Position numbers and translations under genes: made by a program | Notes under the pieces: model-generated | Databases searched by the model: none | Seen by the model: only the letters and a program-made list of their open reading frames with translations | What the model was told of the DNA's origin: nothing | In this document: positions 25,843 to 35,353 of the stretch, in pieces | Layout of the letters: each line of letters begins with the position of its first letter | Position numbering within the stretch: position 1 is the first letter of the stretch | Assembly: GCA_934486455.1 (NCBI GenBank) | Contig: CAKSPR010000006.1 | Coordinates: forward strand, 1-51,020 | Length of the DNA stretch: 51,020 nucleotides | Origin: an uncultured Eubacteriales bacterium | GTDB lineage: Bacteria; Bacillota; Clostridia; Oscillospirales; Acutalibacteraceae | Direction of reading: 5' to 3'

Positions 25843-26607
25843 ATGAGCTTTTTAGAAGTAAGCGGACTGACAAAAACCTATTCCACCCGTTTCGGCGCAA
25901 CAAAGGTGGAGGCTCTCAAGGGAATTGATTTTACCGTCGAAAAGGGGGAATTTGTTGCCATAATGGGTGAATCGGGATCGGGCAAAACAACTCTGCTCAA
26001 CATCATTGCCGCTTTAGACCGCCCCACGAGCGGACGGGTGGTGCTTGACACAATGGAGCTTTCAAAGGTTAAGGAACAGTATATGGCGGCCTTTCGGCGG
26101 GACAATCTCGGATTTGTTTTTCAGGAATTCAATCTGCTTGATACCTTCACCGCCGAGGACAACATTTTGCTGCCCCTTGTGCTTCGCGGAGAAAGCTATC
26201 GGGATATGAGCCGAAAGCTAAGACCCGTTGTCGAAAGACTGGGCATTTCCGATCTTATGAAAAAATACCCTTACGAGCTTTCGGGCGGACAGAAACAGCG
26301 CGTAGCCATCGCCCGCGCCGTCATTACCGATCCCAAGATCATACTGGCCGACGAGCCGACCGGCGCTCTTGATTCAAAATCTGGAGATGAACTGCTCCGA
26401 CTGTTTTCGGACATTAACGGTCAGGGGCAAACCATTCTTATGGTCACCCATTCGGTCAATGCGGCAAGCACCGCGGGAAGGGTACTTTTTATAAAGGACG
26501 GAAGGGTGTTTCATCAGCTCTATCGGGGAGATAATTCTAAAAACGAATTTTATCAGAAAATATCCGACACCCTTACACTGCTTTCGACGGGCGGTGACAG
26601 GGCATGA
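25843..26607 (+). CDS. ABC transporter ATPase (BceA-like)
   Basis: A 254-residue ATPase of the MacB/BceA class. Seen: Walker A GESGSGKTT (42-50), Q-loop FQEFNLLDTF, signature LSGGQKQRV, Walker B ILADEPTGALD, H-loop VTHSVNAAS. SD AAGGGAGGT. It overlaps the permease by 4 bases. Works with the preceding two-component system; the likely role is release or removal of cell-wall-active peptides, inferred from the family. Confidence 0.93.
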   Translation: MSFLEVSGLTKTYSTRFGATKVEALKGIDFTVEKGEFVAIMGESGSGKTTLLNIIAALDRPTSGRVVLDTMELSKVKEQYMAAFRRDNLGFVFQEFNLLDTFTAEDNILLPLVLRGESYRDMSRKLRPVVERLGISDLMKKYPYELSGGQKQRVAIARAVITDPKIILADEPTGALDSKSGDELLRLFSDINGQGQTILMVTHSVNAASTAGRVLFIKDGRVFHQLYRGDNSKNEFYQKISDTLTLLSTGGDRA

Positions 26608-28634
26608 AAAACGGGATCTATTTTAAACTTGCCTTTGACGGCATAAGAAAAAACCGCAAGCTCTTTTTGCCCTACATCGGTGCCGGCGCCGGAATGGTTA
26701 TGATGAGCTATATCATCTTCTTTTTGACCGAAAACGAGCGCATACTGTCCCTAAAGGGCGGGGAGGCTATTCATAATACCCTGGGCTTCGGATGCAGTGT
26801 TATGGCTATATTTTCCTGCATATTTCTTTTTTACACAAACTCCTTCCTTATCCGCCGCCGAAAAAAGGAATACGGCCTTTACGGTGTGCTCGGAATGGGC
26901 AAAAGACAGCTTGTTGCCGTCTGTTTTTTCGAAAATCTGCTTGTAACGGTCTTTTCACTTTTTTTCGGCCTTGTGTTCGGCATTACCTTTTCCAAGTTTG
27001 CCGAACTCGGACTTGTAAATATTGCGTCGGGTCAGGCCGATTTTTCCTTTTCCCTTGAGCCCTCGGCAATTTTAAAAACCGCCGTGACCTTTACCGCAAT
27101 ATTTGTGCTTGTCTTTTTAAATTCGGCAAGACAAATGAGATTTTCCGATACGGTTGTTTTGCTTAAAGGTGAAAACACGGGCGAAAAGCCGCCTAAAGGC
27201 AATGTATTTCTCGGTATAATCGGATTTTTAATGCTCTGTTGGGCATATTACATTGCCGTTACCATAGAGGATCCGGTCAGCGCAATGGTGTGGTTCTTTG
27301 CGGCGGTGGTGGCGGTCATTATCGCCACATATCTGCTGATGATATCGGGCTCGGTGGCTCTTTGCAGGGTCTTAAAGAAAAACAGGAAATACTATTATAA
27401 TAAAAATCATTTTGTGGCTCTTTCTTCCATGGCTTACAGAATGAAGCGCAACGGGGCGGGGCTTGCTTCCATCTGCGTGCTTTCGACCATGGTGCTTGTG
27501 ACGGTGGCCACAACGGCCAGTATGTTTTTCGGAGCCGAGGACTCCATAAGGGTAAATTATCCCCGTCAGATAAATGTGCGCTGTAACTCTCAAGGCGGGA
27601 TTGAAAAGGCCGACGAGAGCTTTGAAGCTCTTAAAAATAAAGTCGCCGAAGAGACGGAAAAGCGTGGCTCGGCACTTATTAATACAAGGGAAATACGCTA
27701 TCTCTACGCCGCAGGCTCGATAACGGATAGCACGGCATATTGCAGCCGCAGCACGGAGGGATTCTTTTCCGATCTTAGCTTCCTCAGAGAATTTTTAATT
27801 GTTCCCGAGGATTATTACGGCCGCATTACGGGGGAAAGCGTTGATGTTTCCGACGGAGTCTGCGCCGTTCGCACCATTGAATGTGATTATAAACAAAGCG
27901 AAATAAGCTTTAACGGCGGGCCCGCCTTTAAGGTTGCCGATTCATCAAAAATAAACCGAAGGTTCTTTCCCGAGTGGGCTGGTTCAAGCGGATGCATAAT
28001 CGTGGTTGTGAAAAATTTCGACGATTTTACCGAGTATATGTCTGTGTCGGAGGGAAACGCCCTGTTCAGCTATTGCTGCCGATACGGATTTGACACCGAT
28101 TTGAGCAGCAATGCACAGATCGAGCTGAAAGGTTATCTTGAAGAGTATGTTTCAGACAGCAACAGGAATTATTCCTATACCGATGTTTCCTCCCGCGCAC
28201 AAAACGAAGGGGATTTTTACGGTACGTTCGGCGGGCTGTTTTATCTTGGAATTCTGCTCAGTATCGTCTTTGCCCTGGCGGCCGTGCTTATAATATACTA
28301 TAAGCAAATATCCGAAGGATACGAGGACAGCGGCCGTTTTGAAATAATGGCAAAGGTGGGAATGACCGACAAAGAAATTAAATCCAGCATCAATTCTCAG
28401 CTTTTGACGGTGTTTTTTGTACCGCTGCTCCTGTCGGGACTGCACCTTGCCTTTTCGCTGCCCATGATCAAAAAAATACTTGAGCTTTTCGGCCTTACAA
28501 ACACAGAGCAGTTTTTGTTAACGGCAGGACTTTTCTTTGCGGTTTTCGCACTGTTTTATGTGGTGGTATATAAGCTTACCGCACGTGCCTATTACGGCAT
28601 TGTCAGCAGAGCCAAGGAACGGACGGGAGTCTGA
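26604..28634 (+). CDS. FtsX-like ABC permease (BceB-like)
   Basis: A 676-residue membrane protein with the BceB plan: about ten transmembrane helices, and an extracellular domain of about 200 residues between helices 7 and 8 (roughly residues 310-535, from SMFFGAEDSIRVNYP to the helix starting LGILLSIVF), which senses the peptide. RRRKKEYGLYGVLGMGKRQL after the second helix is the typical FtsX-family cytoplasmic loop. It ends before a bidirectional terminator. Confidence 0.92.
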   Translation: MKNGIYFKLAFDGIRKNRKLFLPYIGAGAGMVMMSYIIFFLTENERILSLKGGEAIHNTLGFGCSVMAIFSCIFLFYTNSFLIRRRKKEYGLYGVLGMGKRQLVAVCFFENLLVTVFSLFFGLVFGITFSKFAELGLVNIASGQADFSFSLEPSAILKTAVTFTAIFVLVFLNSARQMRFSDTVVLLKGENTGEKPPKGNVFLGIIGFLMLCWAYYIAVTIEDPVSAMVWFFAAVVAVIIATYLLMISGSVALCRVLKKNRKYYYNKNHFVALSSMAYRMKRNGAGLASICVLSTMVLVTVATTASMFFGAEDSIRVNYPRQINVRCNSQGGIEKADESFEALKNKVAEETEKRGSALINTREIRYLYAAGSITDSTAYCSRSTEGFFSDLSFLREFLIVPEDYYGRITGESVDVSDGVCAVRTIECDYKQSEISFNGGPAFKVADSSKINRRFFPEWAGSSGCIIVVVKNFDDFTEYMSVSEGNALFSYCCRYGFDTDLSSNAQIELKGYLEEYVSDSNRNYSYTDVSSRAQNEGDFYGTFGGLFYLGILLSIVFALAAVLIIYYKQISEGYEDSGRFEIMAKVGMTDKEIKSSINSQLLTVFFVPLLLSGLHLAFSLPMIKKILELFGLTNTEQFLLTAGLFFAVFALFYVVVYKLTARAYYGIVSRAKERTGV

Positions 28635-28795
28635 GAGGAGCGTGGGAGCAAAAGGAAAATCCGCAGGATTTATTCCGCATATTTCAAAAAAACCAAAGGA
28701 TGAAAGCCCTCAAAAGGATCCGAAACATTAAAAACGGGCTTTTCCCCAATTATAACAGCCTTAAAATTTACAATTACATTTTAAAAGCAACTCCG

Positions 28796-28847
28796 AAAAA
28801 ACCGCCCGCCCAAAGCAAGCAAACGGCTCTTGGGCGGGCGGGTTTTT
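28796..28847. terminator. Bidirectional terminator between convergent operons
   Basis: CCGCCCGCCCAA (28802-28813) pairs with TTGGGCGGGCGG (28830-28841). T-run 28843-28847 on plus and A-run 28796-28801 giving a U-run on minus. It serves both the Bce and the B12 units. The rest of 28635-28919 shows no gene. Confidence 0.92.
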
Positions 28848-28919
28848 GTTTTTGAAAATTATGCGGCGCTTGAAAATGTGCTGCCCGAAGGGGAAAAAGC
28901 CGGTCGGATTTTTATGTGA

Positions 28920-29606
28920 TCACACCGAATAAACGGTTTTTATGCGGTCGAATTTTCTGCCGAGGGGCTTTGCGAAAAGGACGAGGAAAAGAATGTTTGA
29001 CGCCGAGTAGATAACCGTATAGGGAATGGCGGTGTAAAGTGCGGTAACATAAAGGGAAGGATCAACACCGCCGCTGTACCACGCCACCGTCCACACATCC
29101 ATAATAAAGGAAAAAACAATGCCCGAAAGCCCGCCGTAAATGAGCAAAAGGGGGGTGCTTTTTTTAAGACGCTGCCCGAAAATTCCCGCAAAAAACCCGA
29201 TAAGTCCGAAGGAAAGCATCTGAAAGGGCGTCCAGGGCCCCATTCCGAAATATATATCCGAAATCACGGCCGAGAGAGAGCCGGTTAAAAATCCCGCTTC
29301 CCTGCCGAAATAAACGGCGGTTAAAACGGTTATGGCGCTTATGGGCTTGAAAAAGGGGATAAACCGTCCGATAACCGAAAGGGCGACCATAACCGCCACA
29401 AGTATAAGACGGCGGGAGCCTGTCTTTTTTTGCTCAAATCCGCCGAAAAAAGCCGCAATCGAAAGGAGAGCCACAAGCACTATGGTGTAGGCAAAGCTTC
29501 CGCTCGGGAAAACAAACGCCCCCGCCGCAACGCAAAGAGGAATGAGTAAAAGCGGAAGAAAAACCGAGAGGAAATATCTTGCACTTTTGTTTTTGACAAC
29601 TATCAT
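28920..29606 (-). CDS. ECF transporter S component, probably cobalamin-specific
   Basis: A 228-residue membrane protein with about six helices. The segment ITVLTAVYFGREAGFLTG, followed by SDIYFGMGPWTPFQM, resembles the CbrT-like S components predicted to bind cobalamin. The ATG at 29606 overlaps the EcfA stop (ATGA), with AAGGCGGG as SD. Specificity is inferred: the operon starts with a B12 riboswitch and encodes intrinsic-factor-like proteins. A precursor such as cobinamide is also possible. Confidence 0.88.
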   Translation of the reverse strand: MIVVKNKSARYFLSVFLPLLLIPLCVAAGAFVFPSGSFAYTIVLVALLSIAAFFGGFEQKKTGSRRLILVAVMVALSVIGRFIPFFKPISAITVLTAVYFGREAGFLTGSLSAVISDIYFGMGPWTPFQMLSFGLIGFFAGIFGQRLKKSTPLLLIYGGLSGIVFSFIMDVWTVAWYSGGVDPSLYVTALYTAIPYTVIYSASNILFLVLFAKPLGRKFDRIKTVYSV

Positions 29607-31474
29607 TTTCGCCCGCCTTTCTCTTGAGGGCATTTGCCGAGGACGGCGTTGTTCTCGCGGCAGGACGGCTCGTCGCAGCCGACTGCCCGACCGCTGCGGG
29701 CGACCGACTCATCATGCCCGGCAGTCTCGTTGCGGGGCGCCGTATCACAGCGGGCGGTTGTTTCTCCGTTAAGGGCGGCCGCTTGCTTCCTGCGGCAGAT
29801 CGCTTGGCTGTATGCCGCCACGGTGTCGGCAAGGGTGACGGGAGTATCTTCAAAAAAGCCTTTTGTCATGGGGACAAAGGGGGTGGTATAAAAACTGCCG
29901 CTTTTGAAAAAGTCGCGGGAGGGGGCGGCGCAGACGTTTTGTCCTCTGAAAAACATGGCGCAGCGGTCGGCGGTGTCGGCGGCAAACTCGGCGTCGTGGG
30001 TGACGGCGACAATTGTCATTCCCGTCTCTTTAAGCTGCTTTAAGGCCGAGGAAAGGGCAAGCTTTGAAGCCGAGTCAAGCCCTTTTGTCGGCTCGTCCAG
30101 CAGCAGAAGCTTCGGCTTTGTCGAAAGTGCTTTTAACAGACCCAAAATCTGCTGCTGACCGCCCGAAAGGTCATATGGATGGCGGGATAAAAGACTGCTG
30201 TCGAGGGTCAAAAAATCGTACCCGTCACGGTCGACCGACTTTAGCTCGTCGGCCACCGTGTCCTTTAAAAATATCGGCTCAATGTCTTGGGGAAGAAGCG
30301 AAACAAGGCCACGATAAAGCTCGCCGCCCTTATATTTTTCAATGGACTTTTCAAAAATTTTAACCTTGCCCGAGTATGCCTTTTTTATGCCTGCCGCCAC
30401 CGACAGCGCCGTTGTTTTACCCGAGCCGTTTCCGCCCAATATGAAAAAAATCTCGCCCTCATATACGGTAAGGCTAAGCCCCTTTAAAATATCTTCTCCC
30501 GATTTTTCAAATCTGAAAAAGGTATCCTTCATTTCAAGGGCTTTCGGGCGGCTGTCTTTGCGGGCTTCTTTTATCCTGCTCGCTGCGGTTGCCGCGGCGC
30601 CGTTTTGTCGCGGATCTTTTTCGGCCGTTTTTTGTGAATCGGGGAAATGTCCGAGCTTTTCACAAAGAAAATCGCCGCCCTCCTTTACGCTCAGCGGGCA
30701 GCTCCCCGAAAGCCCGAGAGCCGAGAACAGCCTCGCCGCCGCAGGAAGGGATCGGCAAAGAACACCGTCGGTTCCCATTTTTTCGGCCGCAATTTCCGGC
30801 TCGCAAAAGCAGAGCGTGCGCCCGTCTTTAAGAGCCAGTATTTTGTCCGATCGAGAAAAAAGCTGTTCGAGACGATGCTCGGAAATGATAACGGTGGTGC
30901 CGAATTCGGTGTTGAGCCGCGAGACAACCGACAGAAATTCGGCCGCTGCAACGGGATCAAGGCGGGCGGTGGGCTCGTCCAAAATCAGCACGTCGGGATT
31001 TGTAACCATAACCGAGGCAAGGGTCAGAAGCTGCTTCTGACCTCCCGAAAGGGCGGCGGTCGACCGCTCGAAAAGATGCTCTATTCCGAAGAAGCAGGCC
31101 GTTTCGGCCACCCGTCGGCGTATTTCGTCTCTTTCTATCCCTAAATTTTCGGCCGCAAAGGCAAGCTCGTGCCATACCTTATCGGTGACTATCTGATGCT
31201 CGGGGTGCTGTCCCACAAAGCCGATTTTTTCGGCCGACAGGCGCCCCCTTGATTTTGAGATGTCCCGCCCGTTAAAAAGAAGCTTTCCGCAAAGCTCTCC
31301 GTTTGGCGTGAGCTCGGGCTTTAAGCACCGCAAAAGGGTGGATTTTCCGCTTCCCGTTTCGCCTGCAAGGGTTATAAATTCCCCGTTTTGTATTTCAAAG
31401 GAAAGGTCAAAAAGGGCGGGATCTTTTGAGCCGGAATATGTAAAGCTTAGATTTTTTGCCGCAAACTTCGCCAT
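29603..31474 (-). CDS. ECF transporter ATPase, EcfA1-EcfA2 fusion
   Basis: A 623-residue protein with two ABC domains: first Walker A GETGSGKST (38-46), signature LSGGQKQ (~141), Walker B VLILDEPTARLD (~161); second GGNGSGKTT (~346), LSGGQQQ (~435), LLLLDEPTKGLD (~455). A ~60-residue linker joins them. The last ~50 residues form a hydrophilic tail with four cysteines not expected in the family. AGGAGGAG before the ATG at 31474 sets the start. Energises the S component at 28920 with EcfT. It overlaps EcfT by 28 bases. Confidence 0.93.
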   Translation of the reverse strand: MAKFAAKNLSFTYSGSKDPALFDLSFEIQNGEFITLAGETGSGKSTLLRCLKPELTPNGELCGKLLFNGRDISKSRGRLSAEKIGFVGQHPEHQIVTDKVWHELAFAAENLGIERDEIRRRVAETACFFGIEHLFERSTAALSGGQKQLLTLASVMVTNPDVLILDEPTARLDPVAAAEFLSVVSRLNTEFGTTVIISEHRLEQLFSRSDKILALKDGRTLCFCEPEIAAEKMGTDGVLCRSLPAAARLFSALGLSGSCPLSVKEGGDFLCEKLGHFPDSQKTAEKDPRQNGAAATAASRIKEARKDSRPKALEMKDTFFRFEKSGEDILKGLSLTVYEGEIFFILGGNGSGKTTALSVAAGIKKAYSGKVKIFEKSIEKYKGGELYRGLVSLLPQDIEPIFLKDTVADELKSVDRDGYDFLTLDSSLLSRHPYDLSGGQQQILGLLKALSTKPKLLLLDEPTKGLDSASKLALSSALKQLKETGMTIVAVTHDAEFAADTADRCAMFFRGQNVCAAPSRDFFKSGSFYTTPFVPMTKGFFEDTPVTLADTVAAYSQAICRRKQAAALNGETTARCDTAPRNETAGHDESVARSGRAVGCDEPSCRENNAVLGKCPQEKGGRK

Positions 31475-32322
31475 CTTAACTCCTCCTTTGCATTGATAAA
31501 ACAGGGCAAAAAGCACAAAACCGAAAACACCGCCGAAAAAATGAGCGTCGGGGGGTCAAGGCTTATTGAAACGCTCGGATAAAAGGAGTAATTCATCCCG
31601 CCGAAAATTTGCCCTAAAAGAACAAACAGGAACAACAGTCCCGATATTCCCAAAAACAATCCGTCCTTCAGTTTAAATGCGAAAATCGAAAATCGACTGC
31701 GCCTTCCCGTGCCGTAGCCTCTGGCTTCCATACTGTCGGCCGTGATTATGCCCTTTTCAAGCCCCCAGGTGACAAGAGCCGAAAAAACGCCCATGTGCCC
31801 CTTTAACCGGTCGGGAGCATTATCTGCTTTAAAAATTCCCATTCCCTTTGCACTGTCGGAAATTTCCCTTCGCTTTTTAAAGAAAAGAGGGACATATCTG
31901 AGAGCAATCGAAAGAACGAGGGCGGCTTTCGGGGAAAGCACCGAAAAAAGGTAGAGCAGCTTGTCGGAGGTCATAACCTTCGAAAAACATCTGAACCACA
32001 AAATTACCGAAAGTATCATTCCCGCCGAATTTATTCCGAAAAGCAGCGCCTCGAGGGTTATGGGGTTGTCGTTTAAAACAAACAAAACGGTTTTGCCGTT
32101 GTGACTTATAAGGGGATTTAAAAGGGAGGTTATGATAAAAACAAAAATATAGGGCAGATACGACCTCAGACCGCCGCTTTTGCCGCAGAAAAACTGCATA
32201 AAAACCGCTCCCAAGAGGGAAACGGCCGTGAAAATCGGGTGAGGGAAAAAGGCGGTAACGAAAACGACCGAAAAAAAGAAGAAAAAAACGCACAGGGGAT
32301 TCAGATGTTCAAAATCCTTCAT
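31447..32322 (-). CDS. ECF transporter T component
   Basis: A 291-residue membrane scaffold with hydrophobic helices at the N terminus (FVTAFFPHPIFTAVSLLGAV) and C terminus, and the two coupling motifs: SDSAKGMG, where the family has an Ala-Arg-Gly-like signature, and the clearer DSMEARGYGTGRRSRF. These contact the ATPase. The ATG at 32322 is 8 bases from AAAGGA; an ATG at 32331 is too close to it. It lies 104 bases after the intrinsic-factor-like gene. Confidence 0.9.
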   Translation of the reverse strand: MKDFEHLNPLCVFFFFFSVVFVTAFFPHPIFTAVSLLGAVFMQFFCGKSGGLRSYLPYIFVFIITSLLNPLISHNGKTVLFVLNDNPITLEALLFGINSAGMILSVILWFRCFSKVMTSDKLLYLFSVLSPKAALVLSIALRYVPLFFKKRREISDSAKGMGIFKADNAPDRLKGHMGVFSALVTWGLEKGIITADSMEARGYGTGRRSRFSIFAFKLKDGLFLGISGLLFLFVLLGQIFGGMNYSFYPSVSISLDPPTLIFSAVFSVLCFLPCFINAKEELRWRSLRQKI

Positions 32323-32426
32323 TGCCGCCATCCTTTCTCATATTGTTTTAATTTGATTTAATATTTTTTCCCGTTTTTTAAGAAACCCCAAACGGGATCT
32401 TGAGAAAATCGGTATTTGCCGAAAAA

Positions 32427-34292
32427 TCATTCTATATCCTTGCCGAGATCGCAGGTGTAAAGCCATTCTACCCTGTCTCCGGGAGAGAGAATGTATTCTC
32501 CGCAGCCAACCGACGGGGTTTGCCCGTTGACCTTATACATCCAGCCCGACAGCTCGCCGAAATCAAATTCATAAATATAATTTATTCCTCTTATATATGC
32601 CATAGAGCTGTTTTGCCCGTTGACACCGCTGTTTTCCACCTGTATGTTGCAGGCCTTTGCGGCGTCGGTCAAAAGGTCGAAAACCGTTTGATTTTCGCTT
32701 ATTTCAAACTCGGTCGTGTCAAGAATTATACCGTCCTTCGGAATGTGGCTTGAGTCGGATTTGCCCAAAACCGTGTCGCACCTGATCGAGATGGAAGCCT
32801 TTCCCACGGCATCGGCTCTTGAAACGGGGCTGTAATAGCTTTTTGTCGTTTGGAACGAGGTGAGCAGTACGGCGATGGAAAGCACGACCGCCGAAATTGC
32901 CAAAAATATCGCGTTCTTTTTGTTGAGTTTCTTTTTCAAAAAGAGTATGAGTGCTGCGATGGCCGCCAAAATCAAGATAACGCCTATGGCAACGGGCTTG
33001 TAGCTTTTAAAAAAGTCTGTTTTTCTGCCGCCGGGGCGGTCGGAATTTGAGGAAAGGGAGCTTCCGTCGGCCGTTACAAGGCCTTCCGATTGACTGCTTT
33101 TTTCTGTTTCACGGACGGTTAAAGAGCCGCCGTCAGGGGTGTCTTGTCCGTCGGATGATGCGGTTTGGTCGGCTTGACCCGACGGATTTTCACCGCTTTG
33201 CCCGTTGGCCGACCCGTGTCCGCCGGAGCGGTCGGCTGTGTCCGTACCGCCGTTATGGGCGTCGCTTTTGCCGCCTGCGGTTGAGCCGCTGCCGTCATTG
33301 CTTCCCGAGGGATTTGCAGACGGAAGGTTCGCGGGAATTGCCTTTGTACCCTTTACCGAGAGATTGAAAAGGGAGGGCAGACCGTGCTCATACCGCCAAA
33401 GAGCCACAAGGGAATAAAAGGCCTGGACGGTGGCGGTGCCGTTTGACGAGCCGCCCATAGCATGGCAGAAGCTGCCGTCGGACAAACGGAATTTTGAAAG
33501 AGCGGAAAAAACCGAGTTTCCGTTTTTTAAAAATCGGCTGTCGGTTTTGGGATTTATCGAAAGGGCGGTAAGAGCCACCGTGACCTGAGCCGAGCTTTCG
33601 GCATTTTCGGTGCCGTAGCTTGAAAAGCCGCCGCTTGGAAGCTGTTTTGACGAAAGAAAGGACAAACCGTCGCTTACGGCCGAGCTTACCCGCTGCTCGC
33701 CTTTGTGAGGAGCAAGGGCGGTAAGAACCATGGCGGTCACATCCACATCGGAATTTCCGCCGCTTACCGACCATCCTCCGTCGGGATTTTTAAGGGACAA
33801 AAGCTCGGAAATTATATCGTCCCTTGACACCGAAACAGCGACTCTGTTGTTTGAAAGCTCAAGGCCGAAAATATAGCTCATTATTCCGAGATTTCCCACC
33901 GAGTCCTTTGCGGTTGCAAAAACAAAGGGGTCGTTTTGCATTTTGCAGGATATGAGCGCCAGGGCGCATCGCTGACGGGAAACGGGAGAGGATACGGTGT
34001 TTTTTGAAAGAAAGGAGCTGAGCGTCGAGCCGTATCCCGAAAGATCAAGCCCGCTGTAATACGCCGAAAGGCCTATGGCATACCATTCGGACGCGCCCTT
34101 CCCCGCTCCCGAGCAGAGTCCGTTTCTTGCGAGATCCGAAACCGAGGAGCTGCCGCTTTCTTTAAGCTTAAAAGCAACAATACCGTCGATAAGACTTTCG
34201 GTCTCGTCGGCGGCAAGGGACGGCGCTGTGCCCGCACAAATAATGCAGGCACAGCAGAAAAATAAGAGGATAGAAAAAGCAAGTTTTTTCAT
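32427..34292 (-). CDS. Intrinsic-factor-like protein: alpha/alpha domain + TM hairpin + DUF4430
   Basis: A 621-residue surface protein. In order: signal peptide (1-28); a prenyltransferase/squalene-cyclase-like alpha/alpha domain (~30-315) with repeats marked by DGGW (171), SGGF (210) and DGSF (272); a Gly/Ser/Asp-rich linker (~320-430); two transmembrane helices (~433-452 and 460-480) with KKKLNKK between them; and a DUF4430 beta domain (~498-617) with GWMYKVNG and GDRVEWLYT. Alpha domain followed by DUF4430-type beta domain is the plan of intrinsic factor and transcobalamin, which clamp B12 between the two. Both domains are predicted outside the cell. The SD is poor; it starts 15 bases after the previous stop, so translation may be coupled. 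Confidence 0.85.
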   Translation of the reverse strand: MKKLAFSILLFFCCACIICAGTAPSLAADETESLIDGIVAFKLKESGSSSVSDLARNGLCSGAGKGASEWYAIGLSAYYSGLDLSGYGSTLSSFLSKNTVSSPVSRQRCALALISCKMQNDPFVFATAKDSVGNLGIMSYIFGLELSNNRVAVSVSRDDIISELLSLKNPDGGWSVSGGNSDVDVTAMVLTALAPHKGEQRVSSAVSDGLSFLSSKQLPSGGFSSYGTENAESSAQVTVALTALSINPKTDSRFLKNGNSVFSALSKFRLSDGSFCHAMGGSSNGTATVQAFYSLVALWRYEHGLPSLFNLSVKGTKAIPANLPSANPSGSNDGSGSTAGGKSDAHNGGTDTADRSGGHGSANGQSGENPSGQADQTASSDGQDTPDGGSLTVRETEKSSQSEGLVTADGSSLSSNSDRPGGRKTDFFKSYKPVAIGVILILAAIAALILFLKKKLNKKNAIFLAISAVVLSIAVLLTSFQTTKSYYSPVSRADAVGKASISIRCDTVLGKSDSSHIPKDGIILDTTEFEISENQTVFDLLTDAAKACNIQVENSGVNGQNSSMAYIRGINYIYEFDFGELSGWMYKVNGQTPSVGCGEYILSPGDRVEWLYTCDLGKDIE

Positions 34293-34307
34293 TTTATATG
34301 ATACTTA

Positions 34308-35243
34308 TTACTTCTTCTTGTTTAAAAGAACAAGGGCTCCGCAGGAGATAATAAGGGCGGCGCAGGAGAAAAGAACGGTCGAGCTGTCGCCCGATTTGGG
34401 GTTTGCGGGAGTGCTTGAGGATTTGGTGCTGTCGGGGGTGACGGCGGGGGTGGTGCCGACAGGCTTACCGGTCACGGTTTCGGTTTTTTTTACTTCGGAA
34501 ACCTCCGAAACAACGCTGTCGTCAATGCCCGGAATAGGTTGCTGATTGGCATTATAGTGGACCGTGAGAGCGGCGGGAACGAGAATTGCGTTTTCGGATT
34601 TTGCGCTGACAATATATGTTCCGCTTTCACCGAAGGGGATAGAAAGACCGTCAACGCTGCCGTCTTTGCCTGTTCTGATCTTTGTTTCTTTTCCGTCAAC
34701 GGTTATGATCGCGTCTGCGATGGGAGCCGAGTATGCGGTGTAATTTTCGTCGAAATACACTCCGTAAAGGGTGTAGTAATCGTACAGGCATCCGCCTATT
34801 GTGCTGAAGTTATGATCAAAATAGCAGTATCTGTCCGAGAAGGTCTTGGTGTCCTGATAAACAAAAGCATTGATGAAATCGCCCGACTTTACCTCGTCAC
34901 CGAGGCTCCATGCGGAGGCGTTGTTAACATAGTAGCCGTAGCTGCCGCCGTTCTGCACTCCCCAAAGCTTGGTGAGCGAAAGGCCGTAGTCGGTCATTTC
35001 GGAGGCATAGCCCGCGGCGGCTCCGCCCTTGTAATATGCTTCGTGAGCGGCAAAAAGTGCCTCATCTATGGTGAGCTTTCCGTCGCCGTCAAGATCCTTT
35101 ACGGTAACCTTGTCGTTGGCAATCTCAAGACCGCCGTTTGCGATGGTTACATAAACCTCGGCGCTTGCTTCGGCCGCGGCCGAAATACCCATTGCATAAA
35201 GCGCAACAACTGCGGCAACGATAATGCAAAGTGTTTTTTTCAT
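34308..35243 (-). CDS. Secreted EF-hand protein with sortase-like tail, possible DUF4430-like domain
   Basis: A 311-residue protein: signal peptide (1-24), an N-terminal domain (~28-130) carrying the EF-hand loop DLDGDGKLTIDE (50-61), GGSYGYYVNN and VKSGDFINAFVYQD, whose strand order resembles a DUF4430 fold (inference); an Ig-like region (~170-230) with IITVDGKETKI and SGTYIVSAKS; a Thr/Ser/Pro-rich stalk (~243-280); and NPKSGD (281-286), a hydrophobic stretch and KKK at the end, as in sortase-anchored proteins. Strong SD AAGGAG. Between the riboswitch and the intrinsic-factor-like gene it is likely a wall-exposed cobalamin-binding or helper protein. Confidence 0.82.
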   Translation of the reverse strand: MKKTLCIIVAAVVALYAMGISAAAEASAEVYVTIANGGLEIANDKVTVKDLDGDGKLTIDEALFAAHEAYYKGGAAAGYASEMTDYGLSLTKLWGVQNGGSYGYYVNNASAWSLGDEVKSGDFINAFVYQDTKTFSDRYCYFDHNFSTIGGCLYDYYTLYGVYFDENYTAYSAPIADAIITVDGKETKIRTGKDGSVDGLSIPFGESGTYIVSAKSENAILVPAALTVHYNANQQPIPGIDDSVVSEVSEVKKTETVTGKPVGTTPAVTPDSTKSSSTPANPKSGDSSTVLFSCAALIISCGALVLLNKKK

Positions 35244-35353
35244 TTTTGTTTCTCCTTTTTTATTTTTATATGTTTACGGCTTTTGGCCGTTTAAACCTTT
35301 TTGATTTTGGATTTATCTTTTGATTTGCTATCAGATGATTATTACGGACTGTT

